Below, piece after piece: positions 42,941-52,063 of a stretch of DNA of 64,000 bases. Below the pieces are notes generated by a model. It did not search any database and was not told the origin of the DNA. It saw nothing but the letters and a program-made list of their open reading frames with translations. The DNA is from Candidatus Gastranaerophilales bacterium (GTDB lineage Bacteria > Cyanobacteriota > Vampirovibrionia > Gastranaerophilales > Gastranaerophilaceae): NCBI GenBank assembly GCA_944323995.1, contig CALUUN010000005.1:1-64000 (forward strand), in the 5' to 3' direction. Position numbers and translations under genes: made by a program. Numbering within the stretch: the first letter of the stretch is position 1; each line of letters starts with the position of its first letter.

Positions 42941-43527
42941 TCAAGCATGTCGTATGCTTTTTTGATTTCCTGAATATCCTGCCACATAAGCCATTTAGGC
43001 CCGCCTTTTTCTCTTGAGTCGTTTCTTAAAAGGTAAGAAGGGTGAAAAATCGGCATCATTTTTGAAAAATTTGGCCCTTCCAACCAGCGTCCGCGGATTT
43101 TTGTAATCCCCTGAGTTGTTCCGAGAATCGAATTAACCGCAACACGTCCGCAAAGAAGAATTATTCTCGGCTTTAATATTTCAATTTGTGCATCAAGGTA
43201 TTCTCTGCAGGCAAGTTTTTCTTCAGGCAGCGGATCACGGTTTTGGGGCGGACGGCATTTGATTGTGTTGCAGATATATACATCTTTTCCCCGTGATAAA
43301 CCGACTGATGCAAAGATTTTATCAAGCAGTTGTCCCGCTTTTCCTACAAAAGGTACGCCTTTTTGATCTTCATAGTATCCGGGAGCTTCTCCGATAAGCA
43401 TTAATTTATGATTCGGAACTCCGCCGGAAAACACGACATTGGTTCTTGTGTTGCACAGACTGCATTTTTGGCAGTTCAAACATTTTTGACGAATTTTTTC
43501 AAGTTGTTCTTCTGCGTTTTCGGACAT
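42937..43527 (-). CDS. Uracil-DNA glycosylase, family 4 (iron-sulfur)
   Basis: This DNA repair enzyme removes uracil from DNA. The 196-residue protein has an N-terminal cysteine set for a [4Fe-4S] cluster (CLNCQKCSLC, and Cys at about 85 and 101). The catalytic motif is LIGEAPGYYEDQKGVPFVGKAGQLL, and the C-terminal DNA-intercalating motif is FHPSYLLRND. This is the family-4 pattern of thermophiles and many anaerobes. It lies just after an M16 peptidase gene on the same strand (two-base gap), so the two are probably coupled. Confidence 0.9.
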   Translation of the reverse strand: MSENAEEQLEKIRQKCLNCQKCSLCNTRTNVVFSGGVPNHKLMLIGEAPGYYEDQKGVPFVGKAGQLLDKIFASVGLSRGKDVYICNTIKCRPPQNRDPLPEEKLACREYLDAQIEILKPRIILLCGRVAVNSILGTTQGITKIRGRWLEGPNFSKMMPIFHPSYLLRNDSREKGGPKWLMWQDIQEIKKAYDMLE

Positions 43528-43529
43528 AT

Positions 43530-44867
43530 TTACCCTTTTTCCGGTACAAGTACGGAAATTACCGCGTTGTTGATATTAAGATACTTTCTTATTGAATTTT
43601 CAAGATCTTCAATTGTAATACCTTCAAGGTCATTGAGATAATGCTCTATAATTTTCAAATCTCCGCATACGGTTGTAAAGTAACCTATATTTTCACCGAT
43701 TTCAGATACGGTTTCCGCAGAGTAGGCGAATTTTGATTTGGATTTTTTCTTTGCCTTTAAAAGTTCGTCGCCGGTTATTTTGACGGTTAAAAGATTTGAA
43801 AGTTCTTCTTTTATGAGGTTCAAGGCTTCTTCTTTCCTTTCCGGTTTAAAGTTTGCCTGTATAAAGAAATTATTGCCGTCTTTAAATTGGTAGTGTTCGG
43901 AATTTATCATGTTGAACACCGGATTTTCGGGTTTTTCAATAAGATTCCGGTAAAGTCTTGAACTTGTTCCGTCGCCGAAAATTATACTTATCAAATCAAG
44001 GCAGATTGTTTCTTTTAAATCACTCGCTTTCGGGCCGAGCCAGCCGAACATTGCATAGGAAGTATTTATGTGAGATGTTTCTTCTGTATATTTGGTTTCA
44101 CTGACCGGCATGTCAGGTTCATTTGTGATTTTTATGCTGTTTTGTCTGCCTTTAAAGTCAAATTCTTTTTCAATTTTGTTGAGAATTTCTTCATGGTTAA
44201 AATCACCTACAACGATGGTCGTCATGTTTTCCGGCGTGTAAAATGTTTTGTAATAATCCATTATATCTTCGCGGGTTAGCTGCGAAATGATTTCCGGAGT
44301 CCCGATTACGTCGCGTTTATAAGGGTGTTTTGTATACATGTTAAAGTTGCATGTATTATAAACCTTTGTCCAGGATTGATCCTTGCGCATTCTAATTTCT
44401 TCAATTACGACATGACGTTCGCGTTTGTCGGTTACGTTCGGATCGTTAACATCAAACGGCGCGCCGATTTCATCATAAGGAAGCACAGGGTCAAGCATCA
44501 TATCCGCATGAAGTTCTATCGCAAGGTTTAAATCGCAGCAGTTTTCGCCTTTCGGTAAGGTTACGTAATAGAAAGTATAATCTTTCCAGGTGGCTGCATT
44601 TACGATTGCACCTTTGGCTTCAAGTGTTCTGTCAAACTCGCCGGCTTTATGTTTGTGTGTGCCTTTGAACATCAAATGTTCAAGAAAGTGTGAAATCCCG
44701 TTGTTTTTGTCGGTTTCGTTTATTGAACCTGTTTTGACCCAGGTGCTCACGTTGGCAAGGATTCCTTCTTTATGTGCCAGAACTATGGTGTGGCCGTTTG
44801 CTCGTTTATATACTTCTACATCTTGTGTTAAAAACGGATATTTTATTTTTTGCATATTACCTCTCAT
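43530..44867 (-). CDS. M16-family zinc peptidase
   Basis: The 445-residue protein has the inverted zinc motif H-F-L-E-H in NGISHFLEHLMFKGT near residue 65, with a downstream Glu in LNLAIELHADMM. The R/Y-type C-terminal half (FGDGTSSRLYRNLIE) completes a processing-peptidase fold. Such proteins degrade peptides, often as partners of a second M16 subunit, which is absent here. TATAAT lies six bases before the ATG at 44867 (MRGNMQ), so I take it as a leaderless start. An internal ATG four codons on has AGAGG upstream and is an alternative. Divergent from nanE. Confidence 0.87.
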   Translation of the reverse strand: MRGNMQKIKYPFLTQDVEVYKRANGHTIVLAHKEGILANVSTWVKTGSINETDKNNGISHFLEHLMFKGTHKHKAGEFDRTLEAKGAIVNAATWKDYTFYYVTLPKGENCCDLNLAIELHADMMLDPVLPYDEIGAPFDVNDPNVTDKRERHVVIEEIRMRKDQSWTKVYNTCNFNMYTKHPYKRDVIGTPEIISQLTREDIMDYYKTFYTPENMTTIVVGDFNHEEILNKIEKEFDFKGRQNSIKITNEPDMPVSETKYTEETSHINTSYAMFGWLGPKASDLKETICLDLISIIFGDGTSSRLYRNLIEKPENPVFNMINSEHYQFKDGNNFFIQANFKPERKEEALNLIKEELSNLLTVKITGDELLKAKKKSKSKFAYSAETVSEIGENIGYFTTVCGDLKIIEHYLNDLEGITIEDLENSIRKYLNINNAVISVLVPEKG

Positions 44868-44913
44868 AAATTCATTATATCCCAAAAATCTTTTTTTAGG
44901 TTATAATAATTCT
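44868..44913. promoter_or_regulatory. Compact divergent promoter region, two leaderless starts
   Basis: Only 46 bases separate the ATGs of the M16 gene (minus) and nanE (plus). Each ATG has TATAAT exactly six bases away: 44874-44879 on minus and 44902-44907 on plus. No Shine-Dalgarno site is visible for nanE. The two -35 zones must overlap, so the promoters may exclude each other. Confidence 0.65.
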
Positions 44914-45600
44914 ATGGATGTTATTGAGCGTTTGAAAAATAAGGTTGTGGTTTCTGTACAGGCGATGCCGAGCGAGCCTTTGTATCTTGAAAAATGCATG
45001 GCCGCAATGATGAAATCAGTTGTAAAAGGCGGAGCGGGCGGACTTCGTGTCGCAGGGGTGCGCGATGTCAGAAACGCAAAAACTCTGTTTGATGTTCCGG
45101 TTATCGGAATTACAAAACCCGATGTTATTCCGGCGAATTACAAAGAAATTGTTTATATAACGCCGACACTTGAGGATGTGATTTCACTTGTGGATGCAGG
45201 AGCCGATGTGATAGCTTTTGACGGAACACAGCGTCCGCGCCCGAATAAGGCTTCTTTGCAGGAGATGATTAAATATATCCACATAAATAAAAAAATTGCG
45301 ATGGCTGATATTTCAACCTTTGAAGAAGGTGTTAAAGCCGCCGAACTCGGGGCTGATATTTTGTCGACAACGCTTGCCGGATATACTCTTGAGTCAAAAG
45401 ATTCTCCTCAGGGGCCTGATATTCCTCTTCTTGCAAGGCTTGCAAAAGCGGTTAACATACCGGTTGCGCTTGAGGGCAGAATTTGGGAGCCTGAAGAAGT
45501 TGACAAAGCCTTTGAAGCCGGTGCACACTGTGTTGTGATAGGTTCGGCAATTACACGTCCGCAGTTGATTACAAAGCGTTTTGTCCAGAGGGGGAAATAG
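44914..45600 (+). CDS. nanE: N-acetylmannosamine-6-phosphate 2-epimerase
   Basis: NanE converts ManNAc-6-phosphate to GlcNAc-6-phosphate in sialic acid and amino-sugar breakdown. The 228-residue TIM barrel has VVVSVQAMPSEPLY at the N-terminus, GVRDVRNAKTLFDVPVIGITKPD, VIAFDGTQRPRP, and ALEGRIWEPEEV followed by CVVIGSAITRPQLIT. The start at 44914 is fixed by TATAAT six bases earlier. A longer frame from 44590 runs antisense through the M16 gene and is not credible. The stop overlaps the GTG of the kinase gene. Confidence 0.93.
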   Translation: MDVIERLKNKVVVSVQAMPSEPLYLEKCMAAMMKSVVKGGAGGLRVAGVRDVRNAKTLFDVPVIGITKPDVIPANYKEIVYITPTLEDVISLVDAGADVIAFDGTQRPRPNKASLQEMIKYIHINKKIAMADISTFEEGVKAAELGADILSTTLAGYTLESKDSPQGPDIPLLARLAKAVNIPVALEGRIWEPEEVDKAFEAGAHCVVIGSAITRPQLITKRFVQRGK

Positions 45601-46475
45601 TGAAAAAGGCTCTTGCAATTGATGTAGGCGGAACAAAAATATACAATACAATTATTGATGAAAGCGGCAGTATAATCTCTGATATTGAAAAACATTCCAC
45701 GCCGAAAAATTATAACGAAATTTTGAATATATTCAGGTCAATAATAAAAAAATACGAAAACGAAGTTGATGTTGTTGCATTTTCAACATGCGGTGCCGTA
45801 AATAATGCCAATAACAAAATTCTCGGTTCAACCGGAAACATTGCAAAAGAGTATCCGTTGACCGATTTTTCTTCATTATCAACAAAACCTGTATTTCTTG
45901 AAAACGATGCAAACTGTGCTGCCTGGGCAGAATATCAAATCGGGGCATCAAAAGGTTGTGCAAATTCTGTCATGCTTACTCTCGGAACAGGCGTCGGCGG
46001 CGGAATTATAGTGGACGGCAAACTTCTTAAAGGCAAAAACGGTGCAGCCGGCGAAATGCATTTTAAAATGCGTACGGATAAACACAGAAAATGCACCTGC
46101 GGTTCGTGGGATTGTTTTGAAATTTACTGTTCGGGTACCGGATTGAAATTGACCGGCCAAGAGATTTCCAAAAAAACGGATATTACAACCTATGATATTA
46201 TTGAAGGAAAAGAATCCGGTGATGCGGTTATGACGGAAATTTTTAACAGATGGCAAAATGATATTCTGGAAGGGCTTATCGGACTTGCAAATATATTTGA
46301 TCCGGATGTCATTGTCCTGTCGGGTTCTATGGCTCAATTTGTTGATACGGAATTTTTAACATGTGCGGTTAACAAAGAAATAGTAACCACACCGACAAAA
46401 GTTGTTAAGGCTGCAGCCGGCAATTATTCAGGCATGATTGGTGCCGCGCTTCTGGCATTCGGAAAGGATTTTTAA
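45600..46475 (+). CDS. ROK-family sugar kinase, probable N-acetylmannosamine kinase
   Basis: The 291-residue kinase starts with GTG overlapping the nanE stop (TAGTG). It has the phosphate-binding AIDVGGTKIYNTI, ENDANCAAWAE, LTLGTGVGGGII and the ROK zinc-type motif C-x-C-G-x-x-x-C-x-E (CTCGSWDCFEIY). The position directly after nanE suggests it phosphorylates ManNAc (NanK), giving NanE's substrate. Glucose or fructose kinase activity cannot be excluded from sequence. No nanA lyase or sialic acid transporter lies in the window. Confidence 0.85.
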   Translation: MKKALAIDVGGTKIYNTIIDESGSIISDIEKHSTPKNYNEILNIFRSIIKKYENEVDVVAFSTCGAVNNANNKILGSTGNIAKEYPLTDFSSLSTKPVFLENDANCAAWAEYQIGASKGCANSVMLTLGTGVGGGIIVDGKLLKGKNGAAGEMHFKMRTDKHRKCTCGSWDCFEIYCSGTGLKLTGQEISKKTDITTYDIIEGKESGDAVMTEIFNRWQNDILEGLIGLANIFDPDVIVLSGSMAQFVDTEFLTCAVNKEIVTTPTKVVKAAAGNYSGMIGAALLAFGKDF

Positions 46476-46697
46476 GTGGGAAAAGCAAAGAAAAGAAGTT
46501 TACATCTGGGAATTAATGACAGATTTTCAAAGCTGTCAAGAGAAGAAGCAGTTGAAACTGTTGTTGAAATGCTGGATTCAGGCAGCAACGAGGATGTTTA
46601 CGGACTTGTAACCCTGTTCGGGCTTACTGCGGAAGAAATCCTTGAAGCCGGCGCAAGTTATGAGTCAGTTTTAGGTTTGGGTAGTATTTTGAAATGA
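46476..46697 (+). CDS. Small hypothetical protein, 73 residues
   Basis: The frame starts at a GTG immediately after the kinase stop and overlaps the next gene by four bases, a tight operon position that supports it. The product has a basic N-terminus (GKAKKRSLHLGIND) and an acidic helical remainder (REEAVETVVEMLDSGSNEDVYGLVTLFGLTAEEILEAGASY). Function unknown. No signal peptide or membrane segment. Confidence 0.65.
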   Translation: MGKAKKRSLHLGINDRFSKLSREEAVETVVEMLDSGSNEDVYGLVTLFGLTAEEILEAGASYESVLGLGSILK

Positions 46698-47656
46698 AAA
46701 GAGATTTTAAATTCTGGTGGAATTGTTCAAGAGCTTTTGCATTGCCGGTTACAGTTATGTCTTGGCTTGTTGTTTTTATTTTTGCAATTGACGGTAATAT
46801 TTTTAACGGTATTTTAGCGCTTTTCGGTGTGTGTTTTGCCCACCTTGCAACGAATATTTTTGATGATTACAACGATTATAAAATTCTTTCTAAGGATGAA
46901 AAATACCTTAAATCCGCGCAGATTTGCAAATGTAAATTAATTACCGACGGAGTTATTTCGCACAAAGGAATGCTTGCGGCAGGTATTGTATGCTGCCTTA
47001 TTGCGGCGGTTATAGGTGCGCTGCTTGCGTATCTTGCAGGTGCGGGCGTTATTTTGGTTGCGGGAATTGCGGCTGTATTTGTTCTTTTTTATTCAAAATT
47101 TACATTAATAGGACTTGGTGAATTTGCTGTGGGAATGACCTACGGGCCTTTGCTTTTTGAAGGTGTTTATTATGTTATGACCGGACATTTTTCAAAAGAG
47201 GTTTTGATACTTTCTTTTGCGGTTGTAATGTTTGTAATTGCGTTTTTATACGCTCATACGGTGCTCGATTACGACGGGGATTTGTGTTCGCATAAAAAAA
47301 CTCTTGCATGTTCTTTTAAAAATAAAAATGATGCATTAAAAGCTCTTATCGCTTTTTATATTGCAGGTTATTTGTTTATTGCGTTGTTTGCGTTTACTTC
47401 GCATAATTTTGTTGTTCTTGCATCTTACATTACAATTCCGCTTGTTTACCTTTTGTATAAATCAATGAAGGTTTACAATTCGGATAAAAAGTTTGTACCC
47501 GAGGTTTTCTGGTGGAACTATCCGCTCGGAAACTGGGAGCATATCACTGAAGAAGGTACGCAGAGCTTTTATCTGAGGCTTTATCTTGCAAGAAATATTA
47601 ACACTTATTTTACTTTAATTATTTGTTTGGCTCTGGTGCTTGAAAAAATATTTTAA
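46694..47656 (+). CDS. UbiA-family prenyltransferase
   Basis: The 320-residue protein has about nine membrane helices and the two Asp-rich motifs of aromatic prenyltransferases: NIFDDYNDYKI (first) and TVLDYDGDLCSHKKT (second). Members attach a polyprenyl chain to an acceptor ring (quinone, heme or other). The general pattern is like MenA, but the acceptor is not decidable. It overlaps the small upstream gene by four bases and is last in the nanE cluster. No quinone biosynthesis genes are nearby. Confidence 0.8.
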   Translation: MKRDFKFWWNCSRAFALPVTVMSWLVVFIFAIDGNIFNGILALFGVCFAHLATNIFDDYNDYKILSKDEKYLKSAQICKCKLITDGVISHKGMLAAGIVCCLIAAVIGALLAYLAGAGVILVAGIAAVFVLFYSKFTLIGLGEFAVGMTYGPLLFEGVYYVMTGHFSKEVLILSFAVVMFVIAFLYAHTVLDYDGDLCSHKKTLACSFKNKNDALKALIAFYIAGYLFIALFAFTSHNFVVLASYITIPLVYLLYKSMKVYNSDKKFVPEVFWWNYPLGNWEHITEEGTQSFYLRLYLARNINTYFTLIICLALVLEKIF

Positions 47657-47679
47657 TTTATGTTACTCTTAAATATGAA

Positions 47680-48999
47680 ATGAGTACAAATCAATCAATC
47701 AAACCTGTTACAACAAAAGTAAATTCATCAGGCCGTCTTGAAATCGGAGGGTGTGACCTTGTTACGCTTGCGGAAAAATACGGAACCCCGCTTTATGTTA
47801 TTGATGAAAAAACATTGAGAAGTATTTGTAACGATTATAAAAAATCTTTTTCCGCTTATTCAAAGATTAAAATGATGTACGCATCAAAGGCTCTGTGTAC
47901 GCTTGCGACTTCAAAAATCATAGCGGATGAGGGTTTTGGATTTGACGTTGTGTCCGGCGGAGAGATGTATACTGTTTACAAATCAGGTGTTGATATGTCG
48001 AAAGTTTTGTTTAACGGCAATAACAAGTCATACGACGAATTAGTTCTCGGTTTGGAATTGGGTGTCGGAAGAATTTCGGTTGATAATTTTTTTGAACTTT
48101 CGCTTTTAAATGAAATTGCAAAAGACAAAACCGTTGACATTCTTTTGCGAATTACTCCCGGAATTGAATGCCATACTCATGAATATATTCAAACCGGCCA
48201 CCTTGATTCAAAATTCGGGTTTGATTTAACTCAAATTGACGAGGCGGTTGAACTTATTTTAAATGAATATAACAATCTGAATCTGCGCGGTTTGCATGCA
48301 CATATCGGCTCCCAAATTTTTGAAACGTCAGTGTATGGAGATGAAATAGAAATTCTTGTAAAAGAAATTGCGCGGCTTAATGAAAAATTCGGACTCAATC
48401 TTGATGAAATAAATATAGGCGGCGGACTCGGGGTTAAATATACAGGAGCGGATAATCCGCCTTCTACTGATGAAATTGCAAAAATAATTATTGAAAGATT
48501 AAATTCCGCTATTGAAAAATATAAAATAAATCCGCCGGTTTTGTATATTGAGCCCGGAAGAAGTATAATTTCAACCTCGGGTGTGACTTTATATACAATC
48601 GGAAGTTCAAAACAGGTTCCAAAAGGCACAAAATATGTTGCAATTGACGGCGGAATGGCCGATAATCCGCGGCCTTCAATGTACGGAGCGGAATATTCAG
48701 CTCAAATTGCAAATAAGCCGGATGAAACTTCAACTTTACAAAAGGTAACAATTGCCGGAAGATTTTGTGAATCAGGTGATATTTTAATAAAAAATATTAA
48801 TCTCCCGAATCCTGAAGAAGGCGATATACTGTGCGTTTTCAACACAGGTGCATACAATTATTCCATGGCGTCAAATTATAATCGTGTGCAAAAATCAGCC
48901 ATGGTACTTGTAAATAATTCACAATCTGATATTATAGTAAATAGAGAGACATTGGAAGATTTGGTTTCTCATGATTTGATTCCAAACAGGTTAATATGA
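47680..48999 (+). CDS. lysA: Diaminopimelate decarboxylase
   Basis: LysA decarboxylates meso-diaminopimelate to lysine, the last step of lysine synthesis. The 439-residue PLP enzyme has the lysine-bearing MMYASKALCT, GFGFDVVSGGEMY, HAHIGSQIF, GGGLGVKY, the EPGRSI phosphate-binding motif, CESGDIL and the terminal FNTGAYNYSMAS. There is no clear Shine-Dalgarno site, and a short ATG-AAA-TGA overlaps the start, so initiation may be unusual. The stop overlaps the cdaA ATG (ATGA). The dapL-type aminotransferase at 61168 belongs to the same pathway. Confidence 0.95.
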   Translation: MSTNQSIKPVTTKVNSSGRLEIGGCDLVTLAEKYGTPLYVIDEKTLRSICNDYKKSFSAYSKIKMMYASKALCTLATSKIIADEGFGFDVVSGGEMYTVYKSGVDMSKVLFNGNNKSYDELVLGLELGVGRISVDNFFELSLLNEIAKDKTVDILLRITPGIECHTHEYIQTGHLDSKFGFDLTQIDEAVELILNEYNNLNLRGLHAHIGSQIFETSVYGDEIEILVKEIARLNEKFGLNLDEINIGGGLGVKYTGADNPPSTDEIAKIIIERLNSAIEKYKINPPVLYIEPGRSIISTSGVTLYTIGSSKQVPKGTKYVAIDGGMADNPRPSMYGAEYSAQIANKPDETSTLQKVTIAGRFCESGDILIKNINLPNPEEGDILCVFNTGAYNYSMASNYNRVQKSAMVLVNNSQSDIIVNRETLEDLVSHDLIPNRLI

Positions 49000-49877
49000 T
49001 TTCTGAAATTTCAACTTATGTTCAAAGTTTAATAGCATCAATGGAATTGTCGTTCAACTGGACAAATATGGTTGAAATTTTTGTCATATTCCTTATCCTG
49101 TGGTTTTTCTATAAAAAATTTATCAAAAATACACAGTCCGAAAAATTTGTAAAAGGTGCATTTTTCCTTATTTTTCTCTGGATATTCAGTGAAATTCTTA
49201 TCCGGTTTGATTTAAGAATTCTCGGCGTGTTTTTAAAAGCAATTGTAACAGTTGTATCTTTGAGTTTGATAGTCATATTCCAGCCTGAACTCAGGAGATT
49301 TCTGGGATTTTTGGGACAGGTTGACTTTATAAATAAACTTTTTGACAACTCCAACAAAAAAAATGACGATAAAAGAATTGACGTTATAAAAGAAATCATT
49401 GAATCGGTAAAATATTTTTCCAAATCTCATACGGGTGCGCTCATTGTGTTCCAAAGCGATTTAAGCAATACATACTATGATGTCGGAACGGTTTTGAACG
49501 CAGATGTTTCAACCGAGCTTCTGCTGACTATTTTCCACCCGAATACACCGCTTCATGACGGTGCTGTTGTTATTAACGGAGATAAAATAATTTCGGCGGG
49601 GGTTCTTTTGCCCTTGACCGAGGATCCGAAACTCAGCTGGAAATACGGCACCCGCCACCGTGCGGCAATCGGTATGACCGAGGTAAGTGATGCCGCTTGT
49701 CTTGTGGTTTCTGAAGAAACAGGCGATGTTTCAATTTCGCTTGACGGAACTTTGAAAAAGTATGATGATCTTGTAACCTTAAAAGCTGATTTGGAAAGTA
49801 TTCTGGGTGTCAAAACAACTGATGAAAAGACCAAAAGAACAGTATTTAATATAAATAATTTTATCAAGAAGAAGTAG
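48996..49877 (+). CDS. cdaA: Diadenylate cyclase CdaA (c-di-AMP synthase)
   Basis: CdaA joins two ATP into c-di-AMP at the membrane. The 293-residue protein has three N-terminal membrane helices (to about residue 90). The DAC domain follows, with TPLHDGAVVI (DGA near residue 187) and GTRHRAAIGMTEVSDA (RHR near 220), and the active-site pairs are intact. It overlaps lysA by four bases and precedes yitT by one base. Unlike many Firmicutes, no cdaR (YbbR) or glmM gene follows. A matching phosphodiesterase (PgpH) is 5 kb away. Confidence 0.95.
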   Translation: MISEISTYVQSLIASMELSFNWTNMVEIFVIFLILWFFYKKFIKNTQSEKFVKGAFFLIFLWIFSEILIRFDLRILGVFLKAIVTVVSLSLIVIFQPELRRFLGFLGQVDFINKLFDNSNKKNDDKRIDVIKEIIESVKYFSKSHTGALIVFQSDLSNTYYDVGTVLNADVSTELLLTIFHPNTPLHDGAVVINGDKIISAGVLLPLTEDPKLSWKYGTRHRAAIGMTEVSDAACLVVSEETGDVSISLDGTLKKYDDLVTLKADLESILGVKTTDEKTKRTVFNINNFIKKK

Positions 49878-49878
49878 T

Positions 49879-50748
49879 ATGCACAAAAAAAAATTACCGT
49901 TAAAAATCAAAATAGCTTTATTTTTCAGAAAAATTTTGTTTCTGACTGTCGGGGCATTTATTGCCGCGGCAGCAATTGAGGGATTCCTTTTGCCCAATAA
50001 TATTATTGACGGCGGTATTATCGGTATTTCTATGATAGCCAATTATCTGACAGAAGTTAATTTAGGCTTGCTGGTATTTTTGATTAATTTCCCGTTTATA
50101 TGTCTTGCTTTCACCAAAATGGGGAAATTTTTTGTGCTGCAGACTTTTTATGCGGTAAGTATATTTTCGCTCGCATTGAACCTTATCCACGGACATCAGG
50201 CTACGGATGACCTTCTGCTTGCAACTGTTTTCGGCGGAATAGTTCTCGGAACCGGTGTCGGTATAATTTTGAAAAATGAAGGTTCGCTTGACGGAACCGA
50301 AATCCTTTCGCTTGTTTTGTCAAAAAAATGGGGATTTTCGGTCGGTGAATTTATAATGGGAATGAATATTTTTATTTATTGCGGTGCAGGGCTTGTTTTC
50401 GGCTGGGGCAAGGCAATGTATTCAATGCTTACATATTTCATTGCGTTCAAGGTTATTGATATTGTGCTCGAAGGTCTTAACAGTTCAAAATCCGTTGCCA
50501 TTATAAGTGACAGATCTGAGGAAATAGGTCAGGCTTTGATTGAAAAACTTGATATCGGGATTACCTATCTTTACGGTCAGGGCGGTTATTCCGGAATTGA
50601 TAAAAAAATGATTTACTGCATTATTTCACGTCTTGAAATGTCGCAGATGAAAGAAACAATCAAAGAAATTGACCCGACTGCATTAATTGCGGTTGTTGAT
50701 GTGCATGAGGCATACGGCGCAAGATTAAAAAGAAGAATTAAGATATAA
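49879..50748 (+). CDS. YitT-family membrane protein (DUF161/DUF2179)
   Basis: The 289-residue protein has about six membrane helices, with the family pattern LTVGAFIAAAAIEGFLLPNNIIDGGIIGISMI and NEGSLDGTEILSLVL. A C-terminal cytoplasmic domain (DUF2179-like, SKSVAIISDRSEEIGQALIEKLDIGITYLYGQGGYSG) follows. Function is not known for most of the family. Some are proposed transporters. It follows cdaA by one base, so a link to c-di-AMP control is possible but only inferred. A basic N-terminus (MHKKKLPLKIK) is present. Confidence 0.88.
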   Translation: MHKKKLPLKIKIALFFRKILFLTVGAFIAAAAIEGFLLPNNIIDGGIIGISMIANYLTEVNLGLLVFLINFPFICLAFTKMGKFFVLQTFYAVSIFSLALNLIHGHQATDDLLLATVFGGIVLGTGVGIILKNEGSLDGTEILSLVLSKKWGFSVGEFIMGMNIFIYCGAGLVFGWGKAMYSMLTYFIAFKVIDIVLEGLNSSKSVAIISDRSEEIGQALIEKLDIGITYLYGQGGYSGIDKKMIYCIISRLEMSQMKETIKEIDPTALIAVVDVHEAYGARLKRRIKI

Positions 50749-50763
50749 CAATATCTTTACATA

Positions 50764-50792
50764 TGGACAATTTCGTGAAAATATAATATACT
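50764..50792 (+). promoter_or_regulatory. Promoter of the 50813 gene
   Basis: TGGACA (50764-50769), 17 bases, TATACT (50787-50792), then an AGAGG site before the ATG at 50813. Confidence 0.6.
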
Positions 50793-50812
50793 TTGTTTAT
50801 AGAGGTAAGTAA

Positions 50813-51160
50813 ATGGCTAAAAATATTGATACGGTTCCTATAGAAGTCAGCATTTTGACTGTTGATCATGACATCAAAGGTATTGTTCATGTTTCTAAAT
50901 ACACAAATACAAACAGAGAATTGACTGATTTGTTAAACGATAAAGAACGCAGATTTCTGGCAGTTACAAATGCCGAAATTTATCCGCGTAATGCCAATCA
51001 ATCTCCGCGGAGATATAATTTTCTTGAAATTCATATGGACTATGTTCTTATGGTGCATCCGTCGGCTCAGGCCGTATTTAAGGATTCAGGCAAAACTCAG
51101 GAGGATATTGCCCGTTTCCGTGATTTAAGAATTAAGTTAAACCAGACAAAACCTTTTTAA
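50813..51160 (+). CDS. Hypothetical protein, 115 residues
   Basis: This small soluble protein begins MAKNIDTVPIEVSILTVDHD and looks beta-rich in the first two thirds (IKGIVHVSKYTNTNRELTDLLND, RRYNFLEIHMDYVLMVHPS). No family recognised with confidence. AGAGG lies seven bases before the ATG. Its stop is directly followed by the ATG of a dehydrogenase gene, so the two are coupled. Confidence 0.68.
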   Translation: MAKNIDTVPIEVSILTVDHDIKGIVHVSKYTNTNRELTDLLNDKERRFLAVTNAEIYPRNANQSPRRYNFLEIHMDYVLMVHPSAQAVFKDSGKTQEDIARFRDLRIKLNQTKPF

Positions 51161-52063
51161 ATGAAAGCTCTCTTAGTTGATCATGTTAATAGTGCTGCGG
51201 TAGAAATACTTAAAAATGCAGGGATTGAAACAGTTGTTCTGCCTCCGTTAAATGAAAACGACCTGTGCGGAATAATCGGTGATTTTGATGCAATTCTTCT
51301 GCGTAATCTTACCTATATTACGGAAAAAGTTATAAAATGCGCCAAAAATCTGAAAATTATAGGCCGCGTCGGGGCAGGACTTGACAATATTGACTTGAGT
51401 GCGGTTGAAAAATCCGGAATTAAACTGATTAATTCACCTGACGGTAATACGATTGCAACGGCGGAACACACAATGGCTCTTATGCTTGCTCTGTCAAGAC
51501 ATATTCCGGCCGCCTGTAATTCGGTTTTTGAAGGCAAATGGGAGAGGTGCAGATTTACCGGAAATGATTTGTTCGGCAAAACATTGGGAATAATCGGTTT
51601 CGGCAGAATAGGTTCAAGAGTTGCCAATCTTGCAAGTGCTTTCGGAATGAATGTAATTGTTTATTCAAGAAGGCCGGCTGCCGGATTTCAAAGTTTTAAT
51701 TCTCTTGAAAAATTTTTGCCGCTTTGTGATTTTATATCTATTCATCTTCCTAAAACAGCGGAAACCTCCGGCATGATTAATTACGAAATGATAAAACACA
51801 TGAAAAAAGGTGTTAAAATTATAAATTGCTCCCGCGGCGGTATTGCCCCCGAAAAAGACCTTGCTAAAGGACTTGACAGCGGTATAATCTCAGGAGTTGC
51901 AACAGATGTATTTGAAAATGAACCTGATATAAGCAGCTCAGTGTTATTGAATTATCCCGAAAAAGTCATTGCCGTTCCGCATCTGGGCGCAAATACAATT
52001 GAAACACAGATAAAAGTGGCATCCGAAATAGCTTCTCAAATCGCGGATTACTTATTGATGTGA
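51161..52063 (+). CDS. D-3-phosphoglycerate dehydrogenase-like 2-hydroxyacid dehydrogenase
   Basis: The 300-residue enzyme has the NAD-binding GIIGFGRIGSRVANLAS. The catalytic Arg is in NCSRGGIAP, Glu in DVFENEPD and His in VPHLGANTIE. This is the short (two-domain) form of 3-phosphoglycerate dehydrogenase, without the C-terminal ACT or ASB regulatory domains, so feedback by serine is not expected. Activity on another 2-hydroxyacid is possible. It is coupled to the 50813 gene. Its 3' end overlaps the convergent gene at 52052 by 12 bases. Confidence 0.85.
   Translation: MKALLVDHVNSAAVEILKNAGIETVVLPPLNENDLCGIIGDFDAILLRNLTYITEKVIKCAKNLKIIGRVGAGLDNIDLSAVEKSGIKLINSPDGNTIATAEHTMALMLALSRHIPAACNSVFEGKWERCRFTGNDLFGKTLGIIGFGRIGSRVANLASAFGMNVIVYSRRPAAGFQSFNSLEKFLPLCDFISIHLPKTAETSGMINYEMIKHMKKGVKIINCSRGGIAPEKDLAKGLDSGIISGVATDVFENEPDISSSVLLNYPEKVIAVPHLGANTIETQIKVASEIASQIADYLLM

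Noticed and set aside
44590-44913. Long N-terminal extension of nanE
   Set aside because: It is antisense to the M16 gene, has no homologous features, and the promoter geometry fixes the ATG at 44914.
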